DNA of 17,310 nt, taken from JBOFCO01 sp051646105. Its GTDB lineage: Bacteria > Pseudomonadota > Alphaproteobacteria > Rhodobacterales > Rhodobacteraceae. The notes beneath the pieces are model-generated. The model was not told where the DNA came from and ran no database searches. It saw only the letters and a program-made list of their open reading frames with translations. The first letter of the stretch is position 1. Every line of letters begins with the position of its first letter. This document shows positions 6,005 through 13,802 of the stretch, piece by piece. The stretch is taken from positions 1-17,310 of the forward strand of contig JBOFCO010000142.1 of NCBI GenBank assembly GCA_051646105.1, in the 5' to 3' direction. The position numbers and the translations under genes are program-made.

Positions 6005-8227
6005 ATGCTCGATACCGGCTACAGCTACGCCTGCTCAGGTCTGAAAAGTTTCGCCTTTTCCCGTGGCGTCGAAACTGCCGCCCAGAAGGTGCTGGCACGG
6101 GACGCAGGGATGATCCTGCACGAACTGCTGCGCGATCAGGAAACAGAGGCGGCGCTTTATGCGGCCAAGCAGGTTCTGGACTGGCGTCTGGCATTTGCAC
6201 CGGAACATCTTCAGCAGATCACAGACTGCGCCGGCCCCGGCTGTAACGCAGCGGCCCTGCTGGACTGGCTGACAGCAATGGGCGCGGCCTTGCACGACCG
6301 CATCCGCACCGCCATGGGAACAGCGGTTCGCGCGCGTCGGGCCGTCCTGCGCGAACGTGCCGCCATCGGACTGGTCGCCAACTGCTGGTGCGACACGGTA
6401 AGTCAACCCGCCACCCAGCCGGGGCGGGCGGTGAATGTGCTTTATGGCCATCATTTCCGCTGGCTGGGCGAGGGGGTGATCGAAAAGGCCGTCCCCGAAC
6501 TGCGCCGCCGCGCCATGAATGAAGCAGGCGTAATCCTGCCCGCGTTGATCGAACGCAGCTTTGCGGAAAAGGCCATGCCAACGACCAGCACCGCATTGGC
6601 AGCCGCCTGGATGGTGGCCCTGTCGCGCTATCCGGCAAACTATCTTCCGGAAGTGTTGGGCGCCCATATCGCCTATCACGCTATCGGTCTGGATGCCGCG
6701 CTGTTTGGCGTGGAAACGCCATTCGGAGAAGATGATCTTGCCGCCCTGATGGAAACCTATCTGGCCGAGATTGACGGGCATCCTGATGCCCCACAACTTG
6801 TTGGGCGGATACTCAACGCCGTGGCCCTGATCGCCGATATGGAAGCGCAGCAGTCGGCGCTTCTGGCCGAAGTCGCGGAAAAGACGCTGGCCCAGAACCT
6901 TGACAGTCGTGTGGCCGAACTGGTTGCCCGCCACGCGCCCATGGCCGGGTCGCATCACCGCGAGGTAAAGGTGGGCGGCGCGCCGATGTCCGAGACCTTT
7001 GCATCGCCCGATGTGCCGATGCAGGATTTTATGGAAAAATTCCGCAAGTCTTTCTATCTGCGCAATGACAAGGAAGGAGGCTGCCGCTTCACCCGCTCGC
7101 TGAAATTCGGCGGGCCGATGTTTGGCATCTTTACTGCGGAAGAAGCACAGACCTTCAAGGACTGGGCCGACGAGATCGCCGAAACCCGTGACGCGCCCGT
7201 CGTGCTGATGTCGGCGCGGCCAGATGATCCGCAGGGCGCGGACGATCTGACAACCCTGCGCGCTGCGCGGCCTCGCGACGCGGTACTCTCCCCGCCGCCG
7301 CCCGCGAATGACCGTGAGCTGTTCTTCCGTCTGGTCAATGTCGAGAATTTCCCGTCCGCCCTTCCCTTCGCCCGCGAACGGGCACAGCAGGGACTGGCCG
7401 TTTCGCGCGGGCTGTTCGATAGCGGCGCAGCGGGCCGGTATACCGACGGCAGTTTCTTTGCCTATACCCCGCAGGCCCTGCTTGACCGGGTCGATGCGAT
7501 CTACTGGAAAAAACTGGTCGGCCCCTACAAGCCGCTTGAAACCATCCCCGACCGCGACACCGTGATCTTCGAACAGAAGACCTATGCGCTTGGCAATCTG
7601 ATCGACGGAAGCTGGTCCTACCGTATCGCCAATGCCGGGCGTTATGACCGGACATCCGATGGCAAGCTTTTCGCCATCAGCGCCGACGAGATGGGTCTGG
7701 GTGAGGTGGAAAAGAACCACATCACCCTCATCTGCGACGTCCTGCGCAGCATGGATATCCACCTGCCACACATCGCCGATCCGGCCTTTCTGGATCAGGC
7801 CGAACTGCCGGACGAGGTCTACGGCTTTGCCATCAACCAGCTTGCCCTGGCACTGTTTCCCGACAGCCATTACCCCGAAATCGTCGGCTACAACCTGGCC
7901 ATCGAGATGTTCGGGCTGGGGGAATTGCGACTGCATGAAATCCAGAAGCTGCGGCACTGGGGCATGAACCCGATCTATGAAGAGGCGCATCTGTCCATCG
8001 ACAACGCCTCATCCGGCCACGCCCGGCAGTCGGCCGAAATCGTCAATGACTATCTGGACGACGTGCGCCGCAAGTTTGGCGAGGCGCGGATGCACGAAGA
8101 ATGGGCGCGCGTGCTGAACGGCTACTGTTCCTTTGCCCGCTTTGTGGAAATCGGAACCATCGACCTTGATGAAGCGCCCGGACAGCAACCCGGCAAGCGG
8201 GCAGTTCTGGAAAGCCTAGAGATCTGA
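6005..8227 (+). CDS. Large haem-oxygenase-like diiron oxidase (HDO, iron-containing redox enzyme family)
   Basis: This 740-residue protein has a C-terminal quarter matching the Haem_oxygenas_2-type HDO superfamily (SznF, BesC and UndA relatives). All six candidate metal ligands are visible: Glu562 and His572 in DEMGLGEVEKNH, Glu634 in NLAIEMFGLGE, and His662, Asp666 and His672 in AHLSIDNASSGHA. These enzymes assemble a labile nonheme diiron site and carry out N-oxygenation, oxidative C-C cleavage or desaturation of amino acids and fatty acids. The N-terminal half contains YLPEVLGAHIAYHAIGLD (213-230), which aligns with the C-terminal YPEIVGYNLAIEMFGLG block but has His225 where Glu634 stands and lacks an obvious His-x3-Asp-x5-His motif, suggesting a degenerate second HDO-like domain. 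Known HDOs are commonly about 250-500 residues, so this is long. Start: ATG 6005 with GAGGGA six bases upstream, preferred over ATG 5984, which has no ribosome binding site. Confidence 0.82.
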   Translation: MLDTGYSYACSGLKSFAFSRGVETAAQKVLARDAGMILHELLRDQETEAALYAAKQVLDWRLAFAPEHLQQITDCAGPGCNAAALLDWLTAMGAALHDRIRTAMGTAVRARRAVLRERAAIGLVANCWCDTVSQPATQPGRAVNVLYGHHFRWLGEGVIEKAVPELRRRAMNEAGVILPALIERSFAEKAMPTTSTALAAAWMVALSRYPANYLPEVLGAHIAYHAIGLDAALFGVETPFGEDDLAALMETYLAEIDGHPDAPQLVGRILNAVALIADMEAQQSALLAEVAEKTLAQNLDSRVAELVARHAPMAGSHHREVKVGGAPMSETFASPDVPMQDFMEKFRKSFYLRNDKEGGCRFTRSLKFGGPMFGIFTAEEAQTFKDWADEIAETRDAPVVLMSARPDDPQGADDLTTLRAARPRDAVLSPPPPANDRELFFRLVNVENFPSALPFARERAQQGLAVSRGLFDSGAAGRYTDGSFFAYTPQALLDRVDAIYWKKLVGPYKPLETIPDRDTVIFEQKTYALGNLIDGSWSYRIANAGRYDRTSDGKLFAISADEMGLGEVEKNHITLICDVLRSMDIHLPHIADPAFLDQAELPDEVYGFAINQLALALFPDSHYPEIVGYNLAIEMFGLGELRLHEIQKLRHWGMNPIYEEAHLSIDNASSGHARQSAEIVNDYLDDVRRKFGEARMHEEWARVLNGYCSFARFVEIGTIDLDEAPGQQPGKRAVLESLEI

Positions 8228-8284
8228 CATTTTCCCATGACGCGGGCAGCGCATCCGTGCCGCCCGCCGTGCAAGGAGCACCGC

Positions 8285-8773
8285 ATGAAAATCGCAACCA
8301 CAGTTGCCTGGGCTGGCCAGACAACCCCCGAAGGCCGCTACAGCCGCGTTCACCGCTGGCATTTCGACGGCGGTGCCACCGTCGCCGCATCCAGTGCGCC
8401 GGGGATCGTGCCGGAACCCTATTCCGATCCGTCCTGTGTCGACCCGGAGGAGGTGGTGCTTGCCGCACTGTCAAGCTGCCACATGCTGTTCTTCCTGCAC
8501 CTTGCCGGGGCAGCGGGCTGGATCGCCACACAATACAGCGACAGGGCGGAAGCCGCCCTTGTGCCGGACGATCTTGGCAGGCTGCACATCGGCAATATCA
8601 GGCTTTCGCCCGAGGTGACATTTGCGGCCCCACCGCCAGAGGCGGAACTGCACAGGCTTCATGATGAAGCTCATGCCAGATGCTTCATAGCTGCCTCGCT
8701 GAAGGCACCGGTGACTGTGGTTCCACGTATCGCCGAAGATGTTTTCGGATGCCGGACGGACGGCCATCTTTGA
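8285..8773 (+). CDS. OsmC family peroxiredoxin-like protein
   Basis: This 162-residue protein is an OsmC/Ohr-superfamily member. The first conserved cysteine is in LAALSSCHMLFFLHLAG (Cys65), preceded by DPEEVVLAAL, and the second is in HARCFIAASLKAPVTV (Cys133). OsmC proteins reduce organic hydroperoxides with these two thiols. The start at 8285 has AAGGAG eight bases upstream. The gene follows the HDO gene by 57 bp on the same strand and is presumably co-transcribed. A partner role, protecting against peroxide released by the oxygen-activating HDO or acting on a thiol or persulfide intermediate, is an inference. Its end lies only seven bases from the end of the convergent P450 gene. Confidence 0.9.
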   Translation: MKIATTVAWAGQTTPEGRYSRVHRWHFDGGATVAASSAPGIVPEPYSDPSCVDPEEVVLAALSSCHMLFFLHLAGAAGWIATQYSDRAEAALVPDDLGRLHIGNIRLSPEVTFAAPPPEAELHRLHDEAHARCFIAASLKAPVTVVPRIAEDVFGCRTDGHL

Positions 8774-8780
8774 TCCGGTT
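8774..8780. other. Seven-base junction between convergent OsmC and P450 genes
   Basis: The plus-strand stop (8771-8773) and the minus-strand stop (8781-8783) are separated by seven bases. I see no stem-loop with a T-run on either side, so transcripts of the two blocks probably run into each other's 3' ends. Confidence 0.6.
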
Positions 8781-9917
8781 TCAGCCCACCAATGCGATGC
8801 GGGCATTCGCCGAAGGCAGATAGCGCAGGGCATCCAGCGGGATCGTGGCGGGATCGAACCCGGCTTCCAGCAGCGCCGCAACCACACCCGCCGCCAGATG
8901 CAAGGCGATTTCCTGACCCGGGCAGTGATGTGCCCCTTCTGAAAATGTCATCGAAACAGGCGCCGCACGGGCGGGATCAAAGATATCGGCATCGGCATTT
9001 CCAGCCGGATCCCGATTGGCAGAGGCCAGCAACAGCAAAACCGCCTGATCCTGGGCGATCTCGGTCCCCAGCACCGAAGCAGGTGCATGGAAAAACCGCC
9101 GAGTGTTCTGGATCGGCGCATCGTGTCGCGCGACTTCGCGCATCAAGGCTATCGGATCGGCGGCAAACATTGCATGCGCGCCCGGATGCCTTGCCAGCGC
9201 GACAAGCGACAGGCTGACCAGTGCGCCGGTCGCATCATAGGTCTGCGACATCAGGCCGATGGCATTTGCCACCGACAACAGCCTGTTGTCGCCCGCTTGC
9301 CCGGACATCGCCGCATCAAGCAGCGCCGCAAGACCGGGGGCGCCTTTTTCAATCAGCCCCGTGACACGGCTTTCCAGATATCCGGCCGCATGGGTTGCGG
9401 CCCCGATCTGCATCGGCGTGCTGAGCGGCGAGATGCAGTTGACAAAATCCGCGATCAGGTCGCGGGCGTGGCCGCGGTCCTGCCCGGAAAACCCCAGCGC
9501 CCCCGCCATGACCCGCACCGGAACCTCGAACCCAAGTGCGGTCGGCGCGATGCGGCGCGTGGAAAGGATCGCAGCGGATTCCCGCGCGGCCTGTCGCCCC
9601 AGATCCGCGGCAGACACGGTTTTCAGCGCTGCAATCACGGCTGCCTTGGCCTGCTGTTGCACAGCGCCGTCGGTCATCCGGACCAGCTTGCCAAAGATGT
9701 ATCCCGCAGGCGTGTCGGCAATCGTCGGCGGCACAGGCGCCGACGCCGGCCTCGTCTGTGCTTCTCGCGCGCCCAGGACAGCCCTCACCGCCTGCAATGT
9801 CGTTGCCACGACAAGACCGCTTTCCTCGTCCCGGATCAGCGGTCCCTGCGCGCGCAGCGCTGCATAATACGGATAGGGATCGTCGGTGGTGTTGGCAGTA
9901 TGGGGGTGCAGCGTCAT
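8781..9917 (-). CDS. Cytochrome P450
   Basis: This is a 378-residue soluble bacterial P450, slightly short for the family. The haem-thiolate loop is FSEGAHHCPGQE (325-336) with Cys332. The ExxR motif of helix K is EVAR (261-264), and ANRDPAGNADADIFDPAR (300-317) is the usual meander-preceding block. The I-helix segment reads LMSQTYDATGALV (222-234). The acid Asp228 is present, but the residue where P450cam has Thr252 is Ala229, so the usual acid/alcohol pair is altered, and the Gly-rich kink is missing. The start follows the thioesterase stop by 3 bp and has AAGGAT nine bases upstream. It is the last gene of the NRPS operon. In such settings P450s often hydroxylate or desaturate a carrier-tethered amino acid; no redox partner is visible here. 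Confidence 0.95.
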   Translation of the reverse strand: MTLHPHTANTTDDPYPYYAALRAQGPLIRDEESGLVVATTLQAVRAVLGAREAQTRPASAPVPPTIADTPAGYIFGKLVRMTDGAVQQQAKAAVIAALKTVSAADLGRQAARESAAILSTRRIAPTALGFEVPVRVMAGALGFSGQDRGHARDLIADFVNCISPLSTPMQIGAATHAAGYLESRVTGLIEKGAPGLAALLDAAMSGQAGDNRLLSVANAIGLMSQTYDATGALVSLSLVALARHPGAHAMFAADPIALMREVARHDAPIQNTRRFFHAPASVLGTEIAQDQAVLLLLASANRDPAGNADADIFDPARAAPVSMTFSEGAHHCPGQEIALHLAAGVVAALLEAGFDPATIPLDALRYLPSANARIALVG

Positions 9918-9920
9918 CGA

Positions 9921-10697
9921 TCAGATCCTTGTCACATGCGTTTGCGGTGCAAGGGCGCGGGTCATCAGGCCCAGCACATCGACGCAGGTGGCGCTGTTTT
10001 CCAGATAGAAGTGACCGCCGTCAAATACATAAACCTCTGGCGGGTCTGCGGATTCAAGCCGCCAGTCGCGCAGCAATTCGGGCTGAAGATGTTTGTCGGC
10101 GCGGCCATGCAGGACTGTCAGCGGAATATCCAGCGGCTCGCCCGGCTGATAGCGATAGCGGGACACAAGATCGAAATCCTTCCGTGTGGCCGACAGCACA
10201 ACCTCGCGCAGCGCCGGTTCGTCCAGCAGGTCGTCCGGCAGACCGCCAAGGGTGCGCAGTGCGGTGATGAACGCCTCTTCCGGCAGACGTACGGCATCAA
10301 GTACAAAAGGCGACGGCAGATGTTTTGGTGCGCGGCTGGCGGATACGAACAGGCGGCGCGGCAGCTTTCCACCCATCGTGCGCAGGGCGCGAGTCACCTC
10401 GAATGACAACAGCGCGCCAAGGCTGTGACCGAACAGCACATAGGGAAGGTCAGTCAGCGGACGCAGCGCCCGCGCAAGTTCCGCAACCATTTGCTGCGGA
10501 TCGGAAATCGGATGTTCGTCCTCTCTTGCTCCGCGGCCGGGATACTGGGCGATGCACAGCTCCGTCTCGGGCGGCAGATGGCGACGCCAATGGGCGAAAG
10601 AACCGGCATTGCCCCCCGCATGCGGCAGGCAGATCACCCGCGATAGGGGGCGGGCGTCCGTGGCCCGAAAGAACCAGCCGTTTGTCGTTTCACTCAT
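9921..10697 (-). CDS. Type II thioesterase (alpha/beta hydrolase)
   Basis: This 258-residue protein has all marks of NRPS/PKS type II thioesterases. These are the N-terminal CLPHAGGNAGSFAHW (23-37), QYPGRGAREDE (51-61), the nucleophile elbow GHSLGALLSFE (90-100) with Ser92, HGRADKHLQP (197-206) with Asp201, and FDGGHFYL (225-232) with His229. Such enzymes remove wrong or stalled acyl groups from carrier proteins and sometimes release intermediates. I chose ATG 10697 because GGAG lies nine bases upstream and the protein then begins with the normal family length; ATG codons at 10718 and 10715 are alternatives. The gap to the acyl-CoA dehydrogenase-like gene is 22 bp. Because the visible NRPS ends at a carrier domain with no integrated thioesterase, this protein could also take part in release. 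Confidence 0.93.
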   Translation of the reverse strand: MSETTNGWFFRATDARPLSRVICLPHAGGNAGSFAHWRRHLPPETELCIAQYPGRGAREDEHPISDPQQMVAELARALRPLTDLPYVLFGHSLGALLSFEVTRALRTMGGKLPRRLFVSASRAPKHLPSPFVLDAVRLPEEAFITALRTLGGLPDDLLDEPALREVVLSATRKDFDLVSRYRYQPGEPLDIPLTVLHGRADKHLQPELLRDWRLESADPPEVYVFDGGHFYLENSATCVDVLGLMTRALAPQTHVTRI

Positions 10698-10719
10698 ACC
10701 TTGGCACTCCAGCATCATG

Positions 10720-11880
10720 TCATACCCGCCTTGCACTGACCGCCTGCCCGATGGTCAGGCGGTGAATTTCCGATGTTCCCTCATAGATCCGCAGGCTGCG
10801 GATCTGGCGATACAGCCGTTCCGTCACTGATCCCGCCGCCAGTCCGGCCGCACCGTGCAATTGCAGCGCGCGGTCGATGATTTCCTGCGCGGCCTCGGTT
10901 GCATGCAGCTTGGCCATGGCCGACCGCGTTGCCGCAACCGGCGACCGGGTGTCCCATTGCCAGGCCGCCTGCGCGACAAGCAGTTGCGAAGCCGAAAGCG
11001 CCACAGCCATATCGGCCAGCGATGCGCGCACCAGTTGCATGTCTGACAGCGGCTTTCCCTCTACCCGGCGCTGGCCGGTGTGATCGACCGCGGCCTGAAG
11101 CGCGCGCAGGGCAAAGCCGCAGGCAGCGGCGCCCACCGTCATGCGGAAAGCTTCGATCGTTTGCAGGGCGTGAACGAAGCCCATGCCTTCCGAATCCAGC
11201 AGCGCGCAGTCCGGCACGAAAGCCGCATCCAGAACGACACTGCCAAGGGCGCGGGGTGCAAGCAGATCGGGGCCGGAGGATTGCAGAACACCTGCGCTGT
11301 TGCCCGGCACCGCCAACAGGCTCAGCCCGAAGGCACCACCCGGGGCGGTCCGCGCCAGCGTAACGATGATATCGGCCACGCCCGCATGACCGATCCAGGC
11401 CTTTTCCCCGCTCAGCAGATAGCCGGCGGTGGTCTTTTCCGCGCGGGTTGCCACGGCAGCCAGATCGGACCCGGCACCGGGTTCTGTCAGCGCCAGCGCA
11501 CCAATCATCTGCCCGCCGGCCAGCGATGCGACCAGATCGCTGCGACCGGCCGCTTTCAGCGGATGCGCCGCCAGACCCTGCAGAGAAAAGGCCAGATCGC
11601 ACAGGTCGTCGACCCAGGCAAAGGCCTGCCTGCACAGACAGATCGCGCGCATGTCATCGCCGGTGGCAATGCTCAGCCAGCCGTCTCGCGCAAGCAATTC
11701 CACCATGAGCCGGGCGGCCTGCATGGGTGGCAGGGACGCGACACGGCGGACTTCATCGCCGCTCGTGGCGACCCAGTCACACAGCCGGGCTGCAAGGCGA
11801 CGATGGTCATCGGTGAAAAACGGCAAGTCAAGCTGACCAGGTGAAAAGGGTGCCGCAACGTACAAAGTGTCATGGCGCAT
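10720..11880 (-). CDS. Acyl-CoA dehydrogenase-like flavoprotein
   Basis: This 386-residue enzyme is of the acyl-CoA dehydrogenase superfamily. It has the FAD/substrate signature ALTEPGAGSDLAAV (129-142), the GEKAWIGHAG block (158-167), the C-terminal LQLHGAAGLAAGSVTERLYR (339-358) and the signature RIYEGTSEIHR (364-374) with Glu367 as candidate catalytic base. Members in NRPS clusters oxidise carrier-bound prolyl or acyl groups to pyrrole or alpha,beta-unsaturated forms, whereas others work on free acyl-CoA. The start at 11880 has AAGGAG nine bases upstream and overlaps the preceding gene's end by 11 bp; a start at 11910 would be longer but unsupported. It is embedded between the acyltransferase and thioesterase genes, supporting a tailoring role on the free carrier protein of this operon. 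The substrate is not predictable from the sequence alone. Confidence 0.92.
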   Translation of the reverse strand: MRHDTLYVAAPFSPGQLDLPFFTDDHRRLAARLCDWVATSGDEVRRVASLPPMQAARLMVELLARDGWLSIATGDDMRAICLCRQAFAWVDDLCDLAFSLQGLAAHPLKAAGRSDLVASLAGGQMIGALALTEPGAGSDLAAVATRAEKTTAGYLLSGEKAWIGHAGVADIIVTLARTAPGGAFGLSLLAVPGNSAGVLQSSGPDLLAPRALGSVVLDAAFVPDCALLDSEGMGFVHALQTIEAFRMTVGAAACGFALRALQAAVDHTGQRRVEGKPLSDMQLVRASLADMAVALSASQLLVAQAAWQWDTRSPVAATRSAMAKLHATEAAQEIIDRALQLHGAAGLAAGSVTERLYRQIRSLRIYEGTSEIHRLTIGQAVSARRV

Positions 11881-12955
11881 CGGACCATGCTCCTTCTGAC
11901 TGCGGGGCAAGTTCGCACAGGCTGAAAGTATGACTTTGCGACTGGGCCGGATCGCCGCAGCGCAGAGTCATCCGTCCCGTCGACGGATCCATGACGACTG
12001 CGGCGACGGTCTTTTCCCGGCGCATGTCGGGCGGACCGGATACGTTGACGGGCGGGGTTGCGAAGCGGCCCATGATCGCATCGGCGGTCAGGGGGCCAGG
12101 GGTGTCGCCCAGAAATGCCTGAACGGCAGCCTGCCGCCGGACCGACGAATTGCGCGCGAAAGGGTTGATCCCGTCTTTCGGAACAAAATCCGGATGCAGG
12201 AAATGGTTGGCGTGGGTCAGCACCGGGCCGGTCAGCAGCCGCAGCTCCCCCTCTGCCGCCTCGACCATCATGGCCTTGTTTCTGTCGCACAGGACGAAGT
12301 TGCGGGATGATGCCAGCGGCAGCCCGCGCAGGATCGCCAGCGCCTCATCCACGCTGTGCGCCCGGTCGATCAGATGACGGATCGCCAGATAGGGCGGCAG
12401 ACCCGGCCCCCAGTCGCCCGCCATGACCAGATTCAGGCCCACGGACAGACCAGCAGCATTCACCCCCAGATAGCCGAGCAGCCCCGTAAAGCTGAACACA
12501 AGTGCCGATCCGCCCGCGATGTCAGGGCCCGCGATATGCAAAAGGCTTATCTGGTCGGCCATTTCACAGGTCAGGTCGACCGTCTGCGCCAGCACGGCCT
12601 GCCCGTCCTGCATCCGCGTCAGCGATGTGCAGTCGCCCCCCGCCGGAAAGCGCGTATAGCCCATCACCTCGCGCCGGGTTTGCAGCAGGATCGCCTCTTC
12701 CAGCGTCAGCCCGGCCCCCTGGGCAAAACCTTCGAGCTCGTCCCAAAGCGCGGGCGTGGCCGCCCGGATGGCAACGCCATAGGCGGCAAGATCATCCGAC
12801 AGCGCCGAAAGCGTAAGCTGATCACAGCGAACATGGTTCAGCCGCGCCAGACCGTCATCCAGAAAGGCGCGGGCCCGCGAAGCCACCGCGCGGCCATGGG
12901 CCAGCCCGCGTTTGCGGGCCGGGCCATGAAGCCGGATCAGGTCAGGCTGCGGCAT
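11870..12955 (-). CDS. Peptidase C45 / isopenicillin N acyltransferase-like N-terminal-nucleophile enzyme
   Basis: This 361-residue protein resembles acyl-CoA:6-aminopenicillanic acid acyltransferase (AAT, PF03417). The family self-cleaves in front of a cysteine that becomes the N-terminal nucleophile. Here the cleavage context is RFPAGGD followed by Cys109-Thr-Ser, close to Cys103 of the fungal enzyme. Other conserved blocks are ELEGFAQGAGL (73-83), AQTVD after the nucleophile, and GLLGYLGVNAAGLSVGLN around 170-187. Members hydrolyse or exchange amide-linked acyl groups, for example replacing the aminoadipoyl side chain in penicillin formation. The start at 12955 is chosen because it overlaps the upstream stop by 14 bp and begins just before the conserved N-terminal part; ATG 12967 is an alternative, and neither has a strong ribosome binding site. 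Its position within the NRPS operon points to a maturation or acyl-transfer step. Confidence 0.85.
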   Translation of the reverse strand: MPQPDLIRLHGPARKRGLAHGRAVASRARAFLDDGLARLNHVRCDQLTLSALSDDLAAYGVAIRAATPALWDELEGFAQGAGLTLEEAILLQTRREVMGYTRFPAGGDCTSLTRMQDGQAVLAQTVDLTCEMADQISLLHIAGPDIAGGSALVFSFTGLLGYLGVNAAGLSVGLNLVMAGDWGPGLPPYLAIRHLIDRAHSVDEALAILRGLPLASSRNFVLCDRNKAMMVEAAEGELRLLTGPVLTHANHFLHPDFVPKDGINPFARNSSVRRQAAVQAFLGDTPGPLTADAIMGRFATPPVNVSGPPDMRREKTVAAVVMDPSTGRMTLRCGDPAQSQSHTFSLCELAPQSEGAWSDAP

Positions 12956-13541
12956 CGACACGGCCATCCAGTCGGGTGCGGACATCCGGCCATTCGCCAC
13001 GCAGCACCGAATAAAAGATCGCGTCGCGTCGCCGTCCGCCGGGCATGAAGTTGAAACTGCGCAGAACGCCTTCTTCCGTTGCACCGATGTTGCGCAGCCC
13101 ACGCCGGGCGCGTTCGTTCAGCACATCGGTCTTGAATTCGACCCGTTCGGCATGCAGCCGGCCAAAAGCCTGTTCCAGCAAGGCAAGCTTTGCCCAGCGG
13201 TTCAGACCCGCACCCCGGAAATCGCGGCCCAGCCAGGACCAGCCGATTTCCAGCCGGCGGTCTGCCTCGGCCAGATTGCCATAGCACATGCTGCCCGCAA
13301 CCCGACCCGATGCCTTGTCGATCACCACATAGGCATAGCGCCGGCCGGCGGCGGTATCGTCCAGCGCACTTTGCATGAAGGTGGCGAAATCGGCGGGGGT
13401 TTCGACCCGCGCCACGAAATAGGTCCACAGGTCAGGATCGTAGACCTGTGCTTCCAGACCCGCGCGGTGCTGTTCGCCGATCAATTCCAGCCGCACGGCG
13501 CCGCAATCGAGCGTTTTGGCGATATCGTCTTTCCAGGCCAT
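12942..13541 (-). CDS. GNAT family N-acetyltransferase (RimJ/RimL-like)
   Basis: This 199-residue protein has a GNAT fold like the RimJ/RimL branch. The N-terminal VRLELIGEQHRAGLEAQ (16-32) matches the opening of Acetyltransf_3 proteins. The core contains LEIGWSWLGRDFRGAGLN (97-114), with the acetyl-CoA pyrophosphate loop R-G-A-G at 109-112, then KLALLEQAF, VEFKTDVLNERARRGL and NIGATEEGVLR. It transfers acetyl from acetyl-CoA to an amine. The start follows the carrier protein stop by 3 bp and has GAAGGGG eight bases upstream within that gene; its end overlaps the C45 gene by 14 bp. In the operon it could acetylate the product (modification or self-protection) or an intermediate. RimJ-like GNATs are widespread, so the substrate cannot be assigned. 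Confidence 0.9.
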   Translation of the reverse strand: MAWKDDIAKTLDCGAVRLELIGEQHRAGLEAQVYDPDLWTYFVARVETPADFATFMQSALDDTAAGRRYAYVVIDKASGRVAGSMCYGNLAEADRRLEIGWSWLGRDFRGAGLNRWAKLALLEQAFGRLHAERVEFKTDVLNERARRGLRNIGATEEGVLRSFNFMPGGRRRDAIFYSVLRGEWPDVRTRLDGRVDAAA

Positions 13542-13544
13542 GGT

Positions 13545-13802
13545 TCAAACCCCTTCCGGTGCAAGTTCCCGGCCAAGCCGGTCGATGATGGCGGCAGATG
13601 TTGTCATCGCAGCCAGGTCAATCTCGGTGAAGGCGGTCAGCGACACGCCAAGTCGCTGGCAAAGACCGGTGATCAGCATCACCATCTTCATCGAGGTCAG
13701 GCCAAGACCGCTGTCCAGCCGTGCCGACAGATCAATGTTTTCGGCTTTGGCCCCGCACAACCGCGCCACGCTTTCGCGGACGGTGGTTTCCAGATCAGAC
13801 AT
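13545..13802 (-). CDS. Stand-alone acyl/peptidyl carrier protein
   Basis: This 85-residue protein has the four-helix carrier protein pattern. The phosphopantetheine site is Ser37 in LGLTSMKMVML, where Thr-Ser-Met replaces the common Asp-Ser-Leu. The sequence around DLSARLDSGLG and the hydrophobic helix II after Ser37 are typical. The ATG at 13802 overlaps the stop of the upstream AMP-forming ligase by 8 bp (ATGTCTGA), so the two proteins are translationally coupled and very likely work as a loading pair. The carrier probably presents the activated acid to the acyl-CoA dehydrogenase-like enzyme, the P450 or an acyltransferase in this operon. No phosphopantetheinyl transferase gene is in the window. 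Confidence 0.9.
   Translation of the reverse strand: MSDLETTVRESVARLCGAKAENIDLSARLDSGLGLTSMKMVMLITGLCQRLGVSLTAFTEIDLAAMTTSAAIIDRLGRELAPEGV

Noticed and set aside
6035..7990. Very long open frame on the minus strand opposite the HDO gene (about 650 codons)
   Set aside because: It is a shadow caused by high GC and biased third positions; the plus-strand protein has clear HDO motifs and a Shine-Dalgarno sequence, while the minus frame has no recognisable domain.
9087..10406. Long plus-strand frame opposite the P450 and thioesterase genes
   Set aside because: It is antisense to two well-defined enzymes with catalytic motifs and shows arginine/histidine-rich shadow composition.
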